Below are positions 34,205-43,484 of a DNA stretch of 64,000 nucleotides, in pieces. The notes beneath the pieces were generated by a model. That model had not been told where the DNA came from, searched no databases, and was given only the letters and a program-made list of their open reading frames with translations. The translations under genes and the position numbers were made by a program. Positions within the stretch are counted from its first letter, which is position 1; each line of letters opens with the position of its first letter. The DNA is from Aphrocallistes beatrix (Eukaryota; Porifera; Hexactinellida; Sceptrulophora; Aphrocallistidae), in the NCBI GenBank assembly GCA_963281255.1, contig OY725493.1:1673550-1737549 (forward strand), written 5' to 3'.

Positions 34205-34500
34205 TAGATTCTAAGTGATGAGGAATTTGAAAGTGATGCGATTTTTACAGGCAGCCAGTGGAGGGATTTATGATATTATAAAAAGAGGAGACGATGGAGT
34301 AGTTATTGACAAGTTGAGAATAATCCCGGCGGCACTGTTTTGAACACGCTGGAGCCGAGACAGGAGCAGCGAGGGAGAACCAGGGGAGAAGGACTTCTCA
34401 GATGCAATAGAATCGGGTTTAAGAGAAAGATAAATTTGAGTATCATCGGCAGAGCAGTGCATGTCGGGGAGGGAGGAGAATACGAAAAGAGAATCAACCT
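34205..34500 (-). mobile_element. Remnant of a non-LTR retrotransposon (reverse transcriptase fragments)
   Basis: On the minus strand a frame encodes SADDTQIYLSLKPDS, the reverse transcriptase palm motif (Y/F)ADDTQ. It then jumps within 20 residues to LSRLQRVQNSAAGIIL, which in CR1/L2/Rex-like LINEs lies well downstream. LHWLPVK then follows, with a frameshift before the usual NRITFK. An internal deletion and stops show that it is dead. The LINE clade cannot be fixed from so little. Confidence 0.75.
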
Positions 34501-35227
34501 TTCTAAGGATGATTGTGTTGTGTTTGTGGTTTTATGAGAGCTATAAATTCGCCGCGCAGAAACCAATAACATGTTATAAATTCAAAAATAAATCAAAGTA
34601 ATAATTACCACGCCATGAACTTTAAGTGCATGCGCTGTGAACTTTTAATATATGAATATTTCCCAGTTAACGCAAACGAATATTCGTTTTTAATTAAACG
34701 AACGAAATTTGTTAGGACCATTTCGAACGACTATCCGAATATTCTGCACGGATATTCGTTTCAGCCCTAATTATTAAACCCCCGAGATCTACGCCTATGT
34801 TTAGTATAATAATAATACTACAGTAGAACTCGGTTAGTACGTACTCATTTCTCTGAACCAAAATCCATCTATAATATAGATTTCTATGTATATAGTACAA
34901 ACTCGGTTAGTACGTACTTAAGGATAGTACCTGCTAATAATTCCTTCCCGAAGGGGTACGTCTTATCCGAGTTCTACTGTAATGCTCTAGGCTCTTGTTA
35001 CATGAGCTGTGCATTCGTGAGCCACGCGTTGGTACCTTATAGTAACCCCTCTCGAATGTCTCCTCGAGTGCATACTCAGGTGTCCTTTGGGAGTGTGAGA
35101 TTAATGTAAATGCTGTCAGACCACACTCTAGCTAGGTAATGCTATCTATCCTGTACTTATAAATAAATTCGTTTAGCTTGACTTGATACAATACACTAGT
35201 TATAATCAAAAACACCTGCTGCTACAA
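34501..35227. other. Intergenic, before Raptor
   Basis: Contains CGAATATTC repeats at about 34667-34770 ending TTTCAGCCCTAA, which resembles a degraded DNA transposon end (hAT-like termini are similar; weak), and the TA-flanked element at 34821-34979. The remaining 250 bp hold the Raptor promoter side. Confidence 0.4.
34821..34979. mobile_element. pogo/Tigger-like MITE with TA target duplication
   Basis: 159 bp flanked by TA on both sides, with terminal inverted repeats CAGTAGAACTCGGTTAGTAC and its counterpart ending CCGAGTTCTACTG. No coding capacity. The CAGT.GAACTC terminus and TA duplication are typical of pogo/Tigger elements in the Tc1/mariner superfamily. Confidence 0.75.
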
Positions 35228-38200
35228 ATGACGCATGATTCACTCAATGGTCACCCCAGTCAGTCTAAGACGCCCTCTTCAATAGTCAACCCAATCCCTC
35301 TCTTCTCAGAATCGCGCCATGAACAGGTCAGGGCGAAGCCAGAACAGATCAAAGCGAAATGGCGAGTGAAGGAAAGAATGAAAACGTTCTCCGTAGCTCT
35401 CATTCTCTGCCTCAACCCGGGTGTAGACCCGCCGGATACCACTTTCAAATCGGCCAACTCCGCGAAGTTGGAGAGCTGGATAGACCCGGTGTCCTCCGCC
35501 AAGGCTGTGGAGAACATCGGAAAGTCTCTGCAGCAGCAGTACGAACGGTGGCAGCCTAAAGCGCGCTTCAAGATATCGATCGAACCGACCACCGACGAAG
35601 TAAAGAAGGTGTGTGTTTCGCTGAGAAAGCAAGCACAAGATGACCGCGTTCTCTTCCATTACAACGGACATGGAGTCCCGAAACCCACCAAAAACGGAGA
35701 GATCTGGATCTTCAACAAGGACTACACCCAGTACATCCCCCTCTCCATCTACGACCTTCTCATCTGGATGGGGGCGCCCTCTGTATTCGTGTGGGACTGC
35801 GCGTACGCTGGCCTCGTGGTGAAGTGGTACAACAACTTCGCCAAGCAGCGGAAAGAGGACCAAGCCAAGTTTGGCAGTGGCATAACCCACATTCCTGACT
35901 TCGAAGCTAACAGCATCCACCTGGCCGCTTGCTCTGAGGGCGAACTCCTCCCGATTGACCCCGACATGCCAGCCGACCTCTTCACGGCCACTCTCACCAT
36001 GCCGATCAAAGTCTCCATCCTCTCCTTCTCCTGCAAGAACAAAGGCGTCGTCCCGTGGGCTGCTGGCGTCACCCTCGAGAAGATCGACGCCCTCCCCGGA
36101 AAGATCTCCGACCGCCGCTCGTTGGTGGGGGAACTGAACTGGGTGTTCACTGCCATCACGGATACCATCGCCTGGACCAGCCTCCCCAGGGACCTGTTCC
36201 TGCGCCTCTTCAGACAGGACCTGCTGGTGGCCAGTCTCTTCAGGAACTTCCTCTTCGCAGACCGGGTCATGCGCCAATACAGCTGCGTGCCGGTCTCGCA
36301 CCCGAAACTGAGGCCCACCTACAAGCATCACCTGTGGCTCAGCTGGGAGTCCACGCTGGATTCTCTCCTCAAAGAGATGTCCTTATTCAAGGACTGTCCT
36401 CCCCAAAGTAACCCTCTCCTCCGCTCGCACTCGACCGAGTTCTTCTCCGAGCAGATGAAGTGCTTCGCGCGGTGCGTGCAGACCTGCGGCTACCCTGAGT
36501 CCAGCTACCCCCCGGAGCAGCTGCCCATCCTCCTGCAGGTGCTGCTCAGCAAGGCGGAGCGCCTGTCCGCGCTCAATCTCCTCAGCACCTTCATGGACCA
36601 GGGATCAGTGGCCGTGCACCTGGTCCTCTCCGTAGGGATTTTCCCGTACGTCCTGAAACTGCTGCACAGCTCGTTCGTGGAGCTGAAGCGGCTGATGATC
36701 TTCATCTGGGCTAAAGTGCTGGCCGTGGAGCCGGACTGTAAGGTGGATCTTGTGCGCGAGAAGAGCTTCGAGTACTTCGTGAACGCGATCAAGGACGGAA
36801 ACCTGGAGAGCGAGTACAGAGCCATGGCTTGTTTCGTGCTGAGCAGCATCTGTGATGAGTACCCACTGGGGAATGAGGCCTGCTTCAATATCGAGCTAGG
36901 TTTTGTCTGTCTGTCTCAGTTAGAAGGGTGTTCCCAGTCCCAGTCGCCGCATCCGTTTCTCCTGCAGTGGCTGTGTCTGTGTCTGTCCCGCTTCTGGCAG
37001 GGCAGCGAGCACGCCATCCTGTCTGCCCATCGCAGCTCTGCGCACGAGAAGCTCTACCCCCTCGTGTCTCACCATTCCCCAGAGGTGCGAGCGTCCGCGA
37101 TTTCCGCTCTGAGTGCACTCATCAATCAGTCGCACGTCTCCACTCAGAAGTGTGACACCATCAGCCACAACATCATGTCGCTTCTGATAGACGTGGGGCA
37201 GAGGGACGCAAGCCCCCTGGTCCGTAGGGAGGTGGTGGCCAGCATGTCGGTCTTCATAGCACAGCTAGAGCAGCAGTTCTATGACACTCTTGCAGAAGCG
37301 ATAGACACGTTTAATAAAGCACAGCCCCCTTACTCAGACGATAACATCCTAACCAATACCATAATGGGTGAGTGGGTTCGTGTGACTGATGCCAATAAAC
37401 ATTTGCATATTTCGGAATTGCACACAGATTCAGAGGGGATTGACCTGAATTGTAACGGCAATAGTCTCCTAGCTACCTCCCTCCCCCGATCCTCTTCGTG
37501 GGAGATGGTGCTCACCTCCTCTCTCCTGAGGAACCCGACCATCCGCTCTCCTAACAACATCTACCTGCACATTTGGAGCAGCCTTTTCGTGCTGACGGAG
37601 GATTCTTGTGAGAGTGTTTGCGTCCTGGCCAAGGAGCTGTTCTCCGGTGTTCTGTCCAAGTTAAACCTGCTATGGAGGAGCAACTATTCAGGATCAGAGG
37701 AAAAAAACGCGACGAAAAAATCTGACCCCCTTATCAAATTACCTGATGCTACTGAGCCGCCTAGCACCTCCCTACCCGACTCCGGCCTCTACACCTGGTC
37801 CTCCCGGTACTTCACCAAACCGTTCTTAAACGCCCAGTCAGGACTAGCGATAGAGATAGACCCCTTTCTCAAGAGCTATTATGACAAGCGGAAAGAGTTC
37901 TCTACTCCTGGTAGCGATCTGGTGGACTCGACAGCATCTGATAAGAAAAATGATTCTCAAAAGCTGCAAGAGAAGCTTGACACTGCGATTTCACTGAGCT
38001 GTATCAACTCGGGAGAGAGAGCAGTGGCTATGAAGTTCCACCCTCTCGAGTCGAACCTTGCGGTGGCCACGGATAAACTCGTGAATTTATACAATTTCGC
38101 GCCGTCTCCATCATCTCTGTTTACGACTCCCCTCGCACCCTCACTCTCCTTCAAAGGTGTCTCGTCTCAAAACTCCCGATTGATGGCTGTGGAATATTTG

Positions 38201-39034
38201 AACCCAGTTCACTACCCTCTGCTGCTCACCGTGGAGGACAACGGGAACATAAGAGTTTGGAAGGACATAGAGCTCTTCCCTAACCACCAGCAGCTAGAGG
38301 ACAGGACGCCCACTGTCGTATCCGGTTGGAGAGGGATCTCCAGCCTAACTGCGAGGAACACCTGCAAATCCCTGAGTTTGAAATGCCAGCAATCCTCAGG
38401 TCTCCTCTTCCTCGCGGCCAACGAGCCGTCAGTGGATGTCTGGGACCTACGCTGTGAGATGTTGAAGCAGACCATTTCGATTCCTTCCAAGATAAACGTC
38501 TCTTGTCTCGCTCTACACCCCAGCAGTCCTGATCTGTTCCTGACAGGAGACGTGGAGGGGTACATACTTCTGTTTGACCTTCGCGAGTCAAACTTCCCGG
38601 TCTGGTCCATGAGCATGCACTCGAGTGCGGTACTCAACATCAGCATGCTAACCGCAGCCAAGCTCAAATTCGCCTCCTCAGGGGCAGACGAGATCCTAGT
38701 TTCAGACTTCCACACGCGCTCACCCCTGCACCGCTTCTCCACTGGACTGAGAGATCTCACTTCCGTGGATGTCCATCCCACTTCTAATCTAGCGGCAATC
38801 ACTGGATTAAACTCCACCGATATTTTGTTTCTATCTACCCTATCTCCTTCGTTTGAGCCCTGCCACCTTAAAAATAGGTCCGCTGGCCCTGATCCCGTCA
38901 GGAATTCACGCCACAAAGTTAAATTACAATTTCACCCGTTTAAACCGTGGCTGGCTGCTGGGTGTGAACAGGAAATTAAAATTTATTCACTGATGGATGG
39001 TTTTACATTGCATAGAGCACATGTCATTGACTAA
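35228..39034 (+). CDS. RPTOR: Raptor, regulatory-associated protein of mTOR
   Basis: One uninterrupted frame of 1268 codons from the first ATG (35228). The Raptor N-terminal caspase-like domain (about 50-330) holds FHYNGHGVPKPTKNGEIWIF, YTQYIPLSIYDL and VWDCAYAGLVV. The His-Gly and Asp-Cys positions of the caspase fold are kept. Then come DRRSLVGELNWVFTAITDT and LFRQDLLVASLFRNFL, hallmarks of the family. Armadillo/HEAT-like repeats occupy the middle (PPEQLPILLQVLLS, SVGIFPYVLKLL, FIWAKVLAVEP). A low-complexity linker and a C-terminal WD40 propeller (about 930-1268) complete it. Raptor recruits substrates to mTORC1 at the lysosome. Its length is close to the human 1335. It has no introns, and its third codon positions are strongly C/G-rich compared with flanking DNA. 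Confidence 0.95.
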   Translation: MTHDSLNGHPSQSKTPSSIVNPIPLFSESRHEQVRAKPEQIKAKWRVKERMKTFSVALILCLNPGVDPPDTTFKSANSAKLESWIDPVSSAKAVENIGKSLQQQYERWQPKARFKISIEPTTDEVKKVCVSLRKQAQDDRVLFHYNGHGVPKPTKNGEIWIFNKDYTQYIPLSIYDLLIWMGAPSVFVWDCAYAGLVVKWYNNFAKQRKEDQAKFGSGITHIPDFEANSIHLAACSEGELLPIDPDMPADLFTATLTMPIKVSILSFSCKNKGVVPWAAGVTLEKIDALPGKISDRRSLVGELNWVFTAITDTIAWTSLPRDLFLRLFRQDLLVASLFRNFLFADRVMRQYSCVPVSHPKLRPTYKHHLWLSWESTLDSLLKEMSLFKDCPPQSNPLLRSHSTEFFSEQMKCFARCVQTCGYPESSYPPEQLPILLQVLLSKAERLSALNLLSTFMDQGSVAVHLVLSVGIFPYVLKLLHSSFVELKRLMIFIWAKVLAVEPDCKVDLVREKSFEYFVNAIKDGNLESEYRAMACFVLSSICDEYPLGNEACFNIELGFVCLSQLEGCSQSQSPHPFLLQWLCLCLSRFWQGSEHAILSAHRSSAHEKLYPLVSHHSPEVRASAISALSALINQSHVSTQKCDTISHNIMSLLIDVGQRDASPLVRREVVASMSVFIAQLEQQFYDTLAEAIDTFNKAQPPYSDDNILTNTIMGEWVRVTDANKHLHISELHTDSEGIDLNCNGNSLLATSLPRSSSWEMVLTSSLLRNPTIRSPNNIYLHIWSSLFVLTEDSCESVCVLAKELFSGVLSKLNLLWRSNYSGSEEKNATKKSDPLIKLPDATEPPSTSLPDSGLYTWSSRYFTKPFLNAQSGLAIEIDPFLKSYYDKRKEFSTPGSDLVDSTASDKKNDSQKLQEKLDTAISLSCINSGERAVAMKFHPLESNLAVATDKLVNLYNFAPSPSSLFTTPLAPSLSFKGVSSQNSRLMAVEYLNPVHYPLLLTVEDNGNIRVWKDIELFPNHQQLEDRTPTVVSGWRGISSLTARNTCKSLSLKCQQSSGLLFLAANEPSVDVWDLRCEMLKQTISIPSKINVSCLALHPSSPDLFLTGDVEGYILLFDLRESNFPVWSMSMHSSAVLNISMLTAAKLKFASSGADEILVSDFHTRSPLHRFSTGLRDLTSVDVHPTSNLAAITGLNSTDILFLSTLSPSFEPCHLKNRSAGPDPVRNSRHKVKLQFHPFKPWLAAGCEQEIKIYSLMDGFTLHRAHVID

Positions 39035-39600
39035 ATTTAATATTGGCTTTTCTGCGCTTTTGGATGCTTGACTCGTTTTATACAAATTATTAATTAATTC
39101 CTAATATATATTTAATTGATGTGTATAAGCGGACTTGAATAAATCTTAACTTCGCTTCATCCAACTTTTTGTTGAAATGAACGCGTTTTTATAATTTCAA
39201 CAAAATTTTGAAAACCAACTTAACAAATGATCTAGTATATCTTACGTATAATTATACACTAGCTTGCAACCATTTAAGGGGCTCGCTACTTGCTACTTGA
39301 TGCTTGCTCTTGATGTACAAGTATCTACACTTAATTAATTAATTCTTTATTTGAACACTGGTTATTCTCCTATTTTATGCTTTTGAGACGCCACGAGGAT
39401 AATCGTGTCCCAGTTTGTCGGAATCCTAAGTCTCTGAGTAATAAAAATTGAACATCACACACAATTATAATTTAATAATGAAATTTCGAGTATGCAAGAT
39501 CTTGGTAGATAGACACTATAAATAGTCCAATATATTCACATGAAAGCCTGAATCAAAATAAATTGTCTATAATTAATTATTTCCAAATTAAACTAGCAGA
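39035..39600. other. Intergenic, Raptor to MYST acetyltransferase
   Basis: 566 bp, AT-rich against two GC-rich genes. Apart from the poly(A) signal nothing is recognised. Confidence 0.4.
39138..39143 (+). terminator. Candidate poly(A) signal of Raptor
   Basis: AATAAA 103 bp after the Raptor stop codon. Confidence 0.45.
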
Positions 39601-40968
39601 ATGGAAACAGTATCCTCGATAGTCACCAGATCATCAGCGCAGAGAAACAGGGAAGCCCTGAAGGTTAAGAAGGTCCTGAAGACCAAACCTCCCGCTCCCT
39701 CCCCATATCGCACCCGATCCAGTGGCAGTGTGTCCCCCACCTCCAAGGCTACACCTAAAGTGAGACCTACCATTACAAATAAGCAGAAAGCCCGCGTCTC
39801 AACACTCACAATAAAAATTCAACCATCAGCCAAGAAACACCGCGCTCACACGCGGTTAATGTCACCCTACATTTGGATGTCCCGCCTCAACCAACTGAGC
39901 CAACAGCTCTCCTGTCCCACTCCAGCCCCCGCAAACAGAAGTAGTCCTGCTCCCTCTGCCGCAGACATTCCTTCTAGACAGCTAGCTCTGTTCAGAGAGG
40001 CTCAGACCAGAGCTCGCGATAAGCTCAAGCTGAAGTGTGCTCCCGCCGAGGTGAGCTGTCTCCCCTTCAGCTCATCGGACAAACACATCAGCGAGGGTCC
40101 CCTCCCGGAGGCAGTGCTGTACGGACGCTACAACCTGAAGCCTTCCTTCCCCAGCCCCTACCCTGCCCTCTTCTCCTCTCTCCACCAGCTGTTCCTGTGT
40201 CCCAAGTGCTTCCAGTACTTCTCCAGCTCTGCCACCCTGTCCCTACACATGTTCCACTGCATCTGTCCCTCTCCCCCCGGCACAGAGATCTACAGGAAGG
40301 GGAGTCTCTCCTTCTTCGAGGTGGATGGAGACCTCCATAAGCGCTTCTGTCAGAACCTGTGTCTCCTCTCCAAGTTGTTCCTAGACCACAAGACTATCTT
40401 CAGGGACGTGGGACCGTTTCTATTCTACCTCCTCTACCAGTGGGTGAGCGACGCGGGGGTGGGGGACCAGTGGGAGTTCATCGGCTACTTCTCGAAAGAG
40501 AAGCTGTCCGACCGAGAACGCAATCTCTCCTGCATCATGGTCCTGCCTCAGCACCTGCGTAGGGGGTACGGGAACCTGCTGATCGACTTCTCCTACCTGC
40601 TGTCGAGGAGGGAGGAGAAGCAGGGGAGTCCAGAGCGGCCCCTCTCAGACCTCGGCTTGCTGGCCTATCGCAGCTACTGGCGCAGCGTAATTCTGGAGTA
40701 CGCGCGGTCGTTAATGGCTTCCAGCGAGGAAGAAGAAGACAAGAGAACGCCTGTGTTCTCCGTCAAGAACCTGTCCCTCTCCTCAGGAGTGAGACCCGAG
40801 GACCTGGTCAGCACCTTGCAGTACTACGGACTGATCAAGTACTGGAAGGGATCCCACGTCATCTTACTGGACGAGTGCAAGGGGGAGAGTGCTAAGAAGT
40901 GCAAACTAGACCCGAACCTTCTGGTGTGGGAACCTACTGAGTGGTACTGCGATAGCTCCCATGTATAA
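39601..40968 (+). CDS. MYST-family histone acetyltransferase
   Basis: Intronless, 455 residues. The first 170 are basic, Ser/Pro-rich and unrecognised; no chromodomain or PHD finger is seen. The MYST domain starts near LYGRYNLKPSF. It has the C2HC zinc finger (Cys200, Cys203, His216, Cys220), EIYRKGSLSFFEVDG, and the autoacetylated Lys258 in NLCLLSKLFLDHKT. Cys311 (LSCIMVLP), the acetyl-CoA loop QHLRRGYGNLLIDFSYLLS and catalytic Glu345 (SPERPLSDLG) are present. It is expected to acetylate histone lysines in the nucleus. The domain resembles KAT7 and KAT6 about equally by eye, so I give no symbol. Compared with human KAT7 the zinc-finger region is divergent (CPKCFQYF for CEFCLKYM), and there are extra residues before WEFIGYF and an acidic insertion SSEEEEDKR. 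The last 20 codons plus 89 bp of 3' DNA recur at 52868-53016. Confidence 0.9.
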   Translation: METVSSIVTRSSAQRNREALKVKKVLKTKPPAPSPYRTRSSGSVSPTSKATPKVRPTITNKQKARVSTLTIKIQPSAKKHRAHTRLMSPYIWMSRLNQLSQQLSCPTPAPANRSSPAPSAADIPSRQLALFREAQTRARDKLKLKCAPAEVSCLPFSSSDKHISEGPLPEAVLYGRYNLKPSFPSPYPALFSSLHQLFLCPKCFQYFSSSATLSLHMFHCICPSPPGTEIYRKGSLSFFEVDGDLHKRFCQNLCLLSKLFLDHKTIFRDVGPFLFYLLYQWVSDAGVGDQWEFIGYFSKEKLSDRERNLSCIMVLPQHLRRGYGNLLIDFSYLLSRREEKQGSPERPLSDLGLLAYRSYWRSVILEYARSLMASSEEEEDKRTPVFSVKNLSLSSGVRPEDLVSTLQYYGLIKYWKGSHVILLDECKGESAKKCKLDPNLLVWEPTEWYCDSSHV

Positions 40969-41274
40969 TCTGTTTTAATTCGTCTCTCTCATGACTCGAT
41001 AAAACATCGCTTTCTAAATCTTACTACACGTTTCTACTGGTAGGTAATAATACAGCAAGATTTTTTCAGTCACCCCTGATAACTATTTATTCCGTTGTCT
41101 CCATATCTTTTAACTCCCATTCTGGCCCTAGTAACACAAATTAGTGGTGAGGTTCATGAGACATACTGCTTATTCAAGATGTACTTGTAATTTCATTTTT
41201 AACAATGTTACAGCAAACAAATATAATACTACGGGCGTTCAATAAGTAGTCGCGTAAATTGCAATATAGTACAC
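40969..41274. other. 3' flank of the MYST gene
   Basis: The first 89 bp are the parent of the duplicated segment at 52928-53016. The remainder is AT-rich, with nothing recognised. Confidence 0.5.
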
Positions 41275-41820
41275 ACATTAATCGAGTTTTAATATAGTAA
41301 GGATATATATATATATCTGTAACGAATTGATTGAAGAAACTGCTAGGCACAGAAGGCTGATTTTTGGCATGTGGGAGTCTTTTGGCTATGGCTCCACTAA
41401 GTTCTGAGCTCAGACGAAAATGTCGACTCATCATGGAATTATGACGTCATTGTCACCTTTTTTATTATTAGAAATTTCAGTTTTTCGACTCTGACTCAGT
41501 CATTATAGGTGATAGAAGGCTGAGACTTTAATAGAATGTGTATATTAATATATCTCACATATGATGCAACTATCATCAAAAAAAGATGACTCATCACTCT
41601 GTTATGACGTCATCATTACACATCAAAAATTGACAAATTTGGTGATTTTTCATGCGATATCGATTATAACCTTAGGATAGAGGTATTTAGAGATATTATC
41701 TCACTTATAATTAATAAATGTGACCTCAGGCGCCCAAAGGGCGCCTCCGGCGGACACAAAGTGTCCACCAGCCGCGCAGCGCAAGCAAGCTTGTCCTTAC
41801 TATTAAAACTGATTAATGTG
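41275..41820 (-). mobile_element. Rearranged copy of the 0.5 kb hairpin-bearing family with a head-to-tail junction
   Basis: The body (about 41317-41793) is in reverse orientation and includes the GC-rich hairpin and CAAGCAAGCTTGT end. Directly after this end, at 41794, the sequence continues CCTTACTATTAAAACTGATT, which is the opposite end of the element. On the left side the same terminal 27 bp (ATTAATCGAGTTTTAAT...AAGGAT, 41278-41304) is inverted relative to the body. Confidence 0.75.
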
Positions 41821-42339
41821 TATGTATGTATGTGTGTATATGTTGCAGTGTAAATGCGAAACTGGTGGATTCGCGAATACACTGAATAGTTGGTGGATTC
41901 GCGAATACACCGGTGCAAATGCGAAACCTTTTTATCTTAAATCTTATGGTTGATTTATATTTCTCATAGGAACAACTAGATTACAACAAAACTTTTATTC
42001 AAGATCAATGAATGGAAAACCTTAGTTGTCCATGTCTTGTGCCGTTAGAATTTTACTTGATTTTCTCATTTAATGGCTTACTTCGGTGTGCATAAATTCA
42101 ATCTAGAAAACGTCCTTTTTTTTGAGGGAGGACATCTGGTCACCCTGCTATAACTTCTTCTAAATACAGTAGTTATTGGTTTTAAGAACATCGTCGGGAA
42201 TAGAGATAATGTTCTTATAACAGTTTATCGCTTTAACACCTCCACTTGGGGAATCAAAATTTCCACCAATTAATTCCGATGAGAATAGCAGAATACCTCT
42301 GACTTCACAACGTGCAAGCCCCGTAACAGAATCCCAGTT
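41821..42339. other. Intergenic repeats and unassigned sequence
   Basis: A short direct repeat lies at about 41865-41925 (TGGTGGATTCGCGAATACAC twice, with AAATGCGAAAC on both outer sides). The rest leads into the integrase-type remnant; no intact frame is seen. Confidence 0.4.
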
Positions 42340-42962
42340 ATCGAGTCTATCACTAGTCCTGATTGTGCAGTGTGTGGAAATGAAACATCAAGAGCACATA
42401 GCTGTCCAGGTTGCTACAAGTATGTCCATGTCATCTGCGGGAGATCTGATGGTGAATGTTTCGGAAGCAGCGTGTGGTGCAACAGATGTGATTTAAATAA
42501 GAAGCAGAAACACAACGGATAGGCATAAAAAGGAGGCAAGAAAAGCTGCATAAACGTATGCTGAAATCAAGTGCTGACAGATTATCCACAGCAAATATTG
42601 GAGACAATATATTGCTTCCAATTGCCAAGCCGGATATTATGTCATCTATCGGCAGTAAGAACATGATGGGAGTTGTCCTCGACAAACAAAATTATTTTTT
42701 TTCGGTAGGTACAAGACAACTTGAGTCAACGTACACCAGGAACCAATTCGATGTTTGTCCTACGAAGTTTCTTAAAATTGACAGCGTCCCTGATAATAAG
42801 ATTTCTCTGACGACAGCAATGCGGAGTGCTTCTTTGTTTGTAACCTCTTCTTGCAAATGCAGGTTTTGCAACACTCTAAGATGTCCCTGTCGTAAGTCGA
42901 GAGTAGATTGCAATTCACGTTGTCATCTGGGCAAGGCTTGTCATAACAAAAATCTTTCGTAG
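42340..42962 (+). pseudogene. Broken C-terminal part of an integrase-type (KRBA2-like) transposon protein
   Basis: A PHD-like Cys/His cluster (CAVCGNETSRAHSCPGCYKY...HVICG...WCNRC) is encoded at 42358-42520 and ends in TAG. In another frame 42558-42962 encodes GDNILLPIAKPD, VGTRQLESTYTRNQFDVCP and a Cys-rich end CKCRFCN...CPCRKSRVDCNSRCH. This order (zinc cluster, GD-V-LPIP-type motif, Cys-rich tail) is that of KRAB-A-domain-2-like proteins, which derive from DNA transposons with an integrase core. The integrase core itself is not seen upstream. A stop and a frameshift between the two parts show decay, though the last 134 codons remain open. Confidence 0.65.
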
Positions 42963-43140
42963 TTTGAATGCATCAGGAAATTCTTGCCATTCCGGCCTAA
43001 AATAAGTTAGATCACTAGAAATCAATCTCTTCACCTAATTATCTAGTCGTGTCAATTAAAGATTAAATATCTTTTAGGGAGCTAAATACAAATATATACT
43101 CACCTATCAAAAGTATCCATAACCCACATCTATTCATATA
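42963..43140. other. Unassigned spacer in transposon-rich region
   Basis: AT-rich, nothing recognised. Confidence 0.3.
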
Positions 43141-43313
43141 CAGTGGTGTTCGCTTATTAGCAATTGCTTTAACAGCAATATTCGTCTATTAGTAAGTTAT
43201 TTTCCGGTCCCAAGCGTGCTTATTATGTTAATTTCGTTCCTCTATTAGCAAGTTCGCTTATTAGCAAGCAAATTTCGAGCAAAAATGGACTTGCTATTAA
43301 GCGAACACCACTG
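43141..43313. mobile_element. pogo/Tigger-like MITE, second family
   Basis: 173 bp flanked by TA. Terminal inverted repeats CAGTGGTGTTCGCTTATTAGC and the mirrored GCGAACACCACTG. Internal sequence repeats the TTCGCTTATTAGCAA motif. No coding capacity. Confidence 0.75.
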
Positions 43314-43394
43314 TAATAACAACATTAAAGCAGGTCTACAAGTCTCGATGACTACAAAAAAACCAAGTTTTTATCTAAGTTGTTTAATACGTAC

Positions 43395-43484
43395 AGTGGA
43401 ACTCGGATATAACGAACACGCTTATAACGAATTTCACGGCTAAGCGAATTCATTTTACAGTCCAGAATTTGACCATTTACTTAT
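43395..43484. mobile_element. Single end of another pogo/Tigger-like element
   Basis: CAGTGGAACTCGGATATAACG follows a TA and resembles the Tigger-type terminus. No matching right end is found before the foldback that begins at 43485. Confidence 0.5.

Noticed and set aside
35306-36331. 341-codon open frame antisense to Raptor
   Set aside because: It mirrors GC-rich Raptor codons, has no recognisable domain, and Raptor on the plus strand is unequivocal.
38212-38916. 234-codon antisense frame in the Raptor WD40 region
   Set aside because: Shadow of biased codon use in the real gene.
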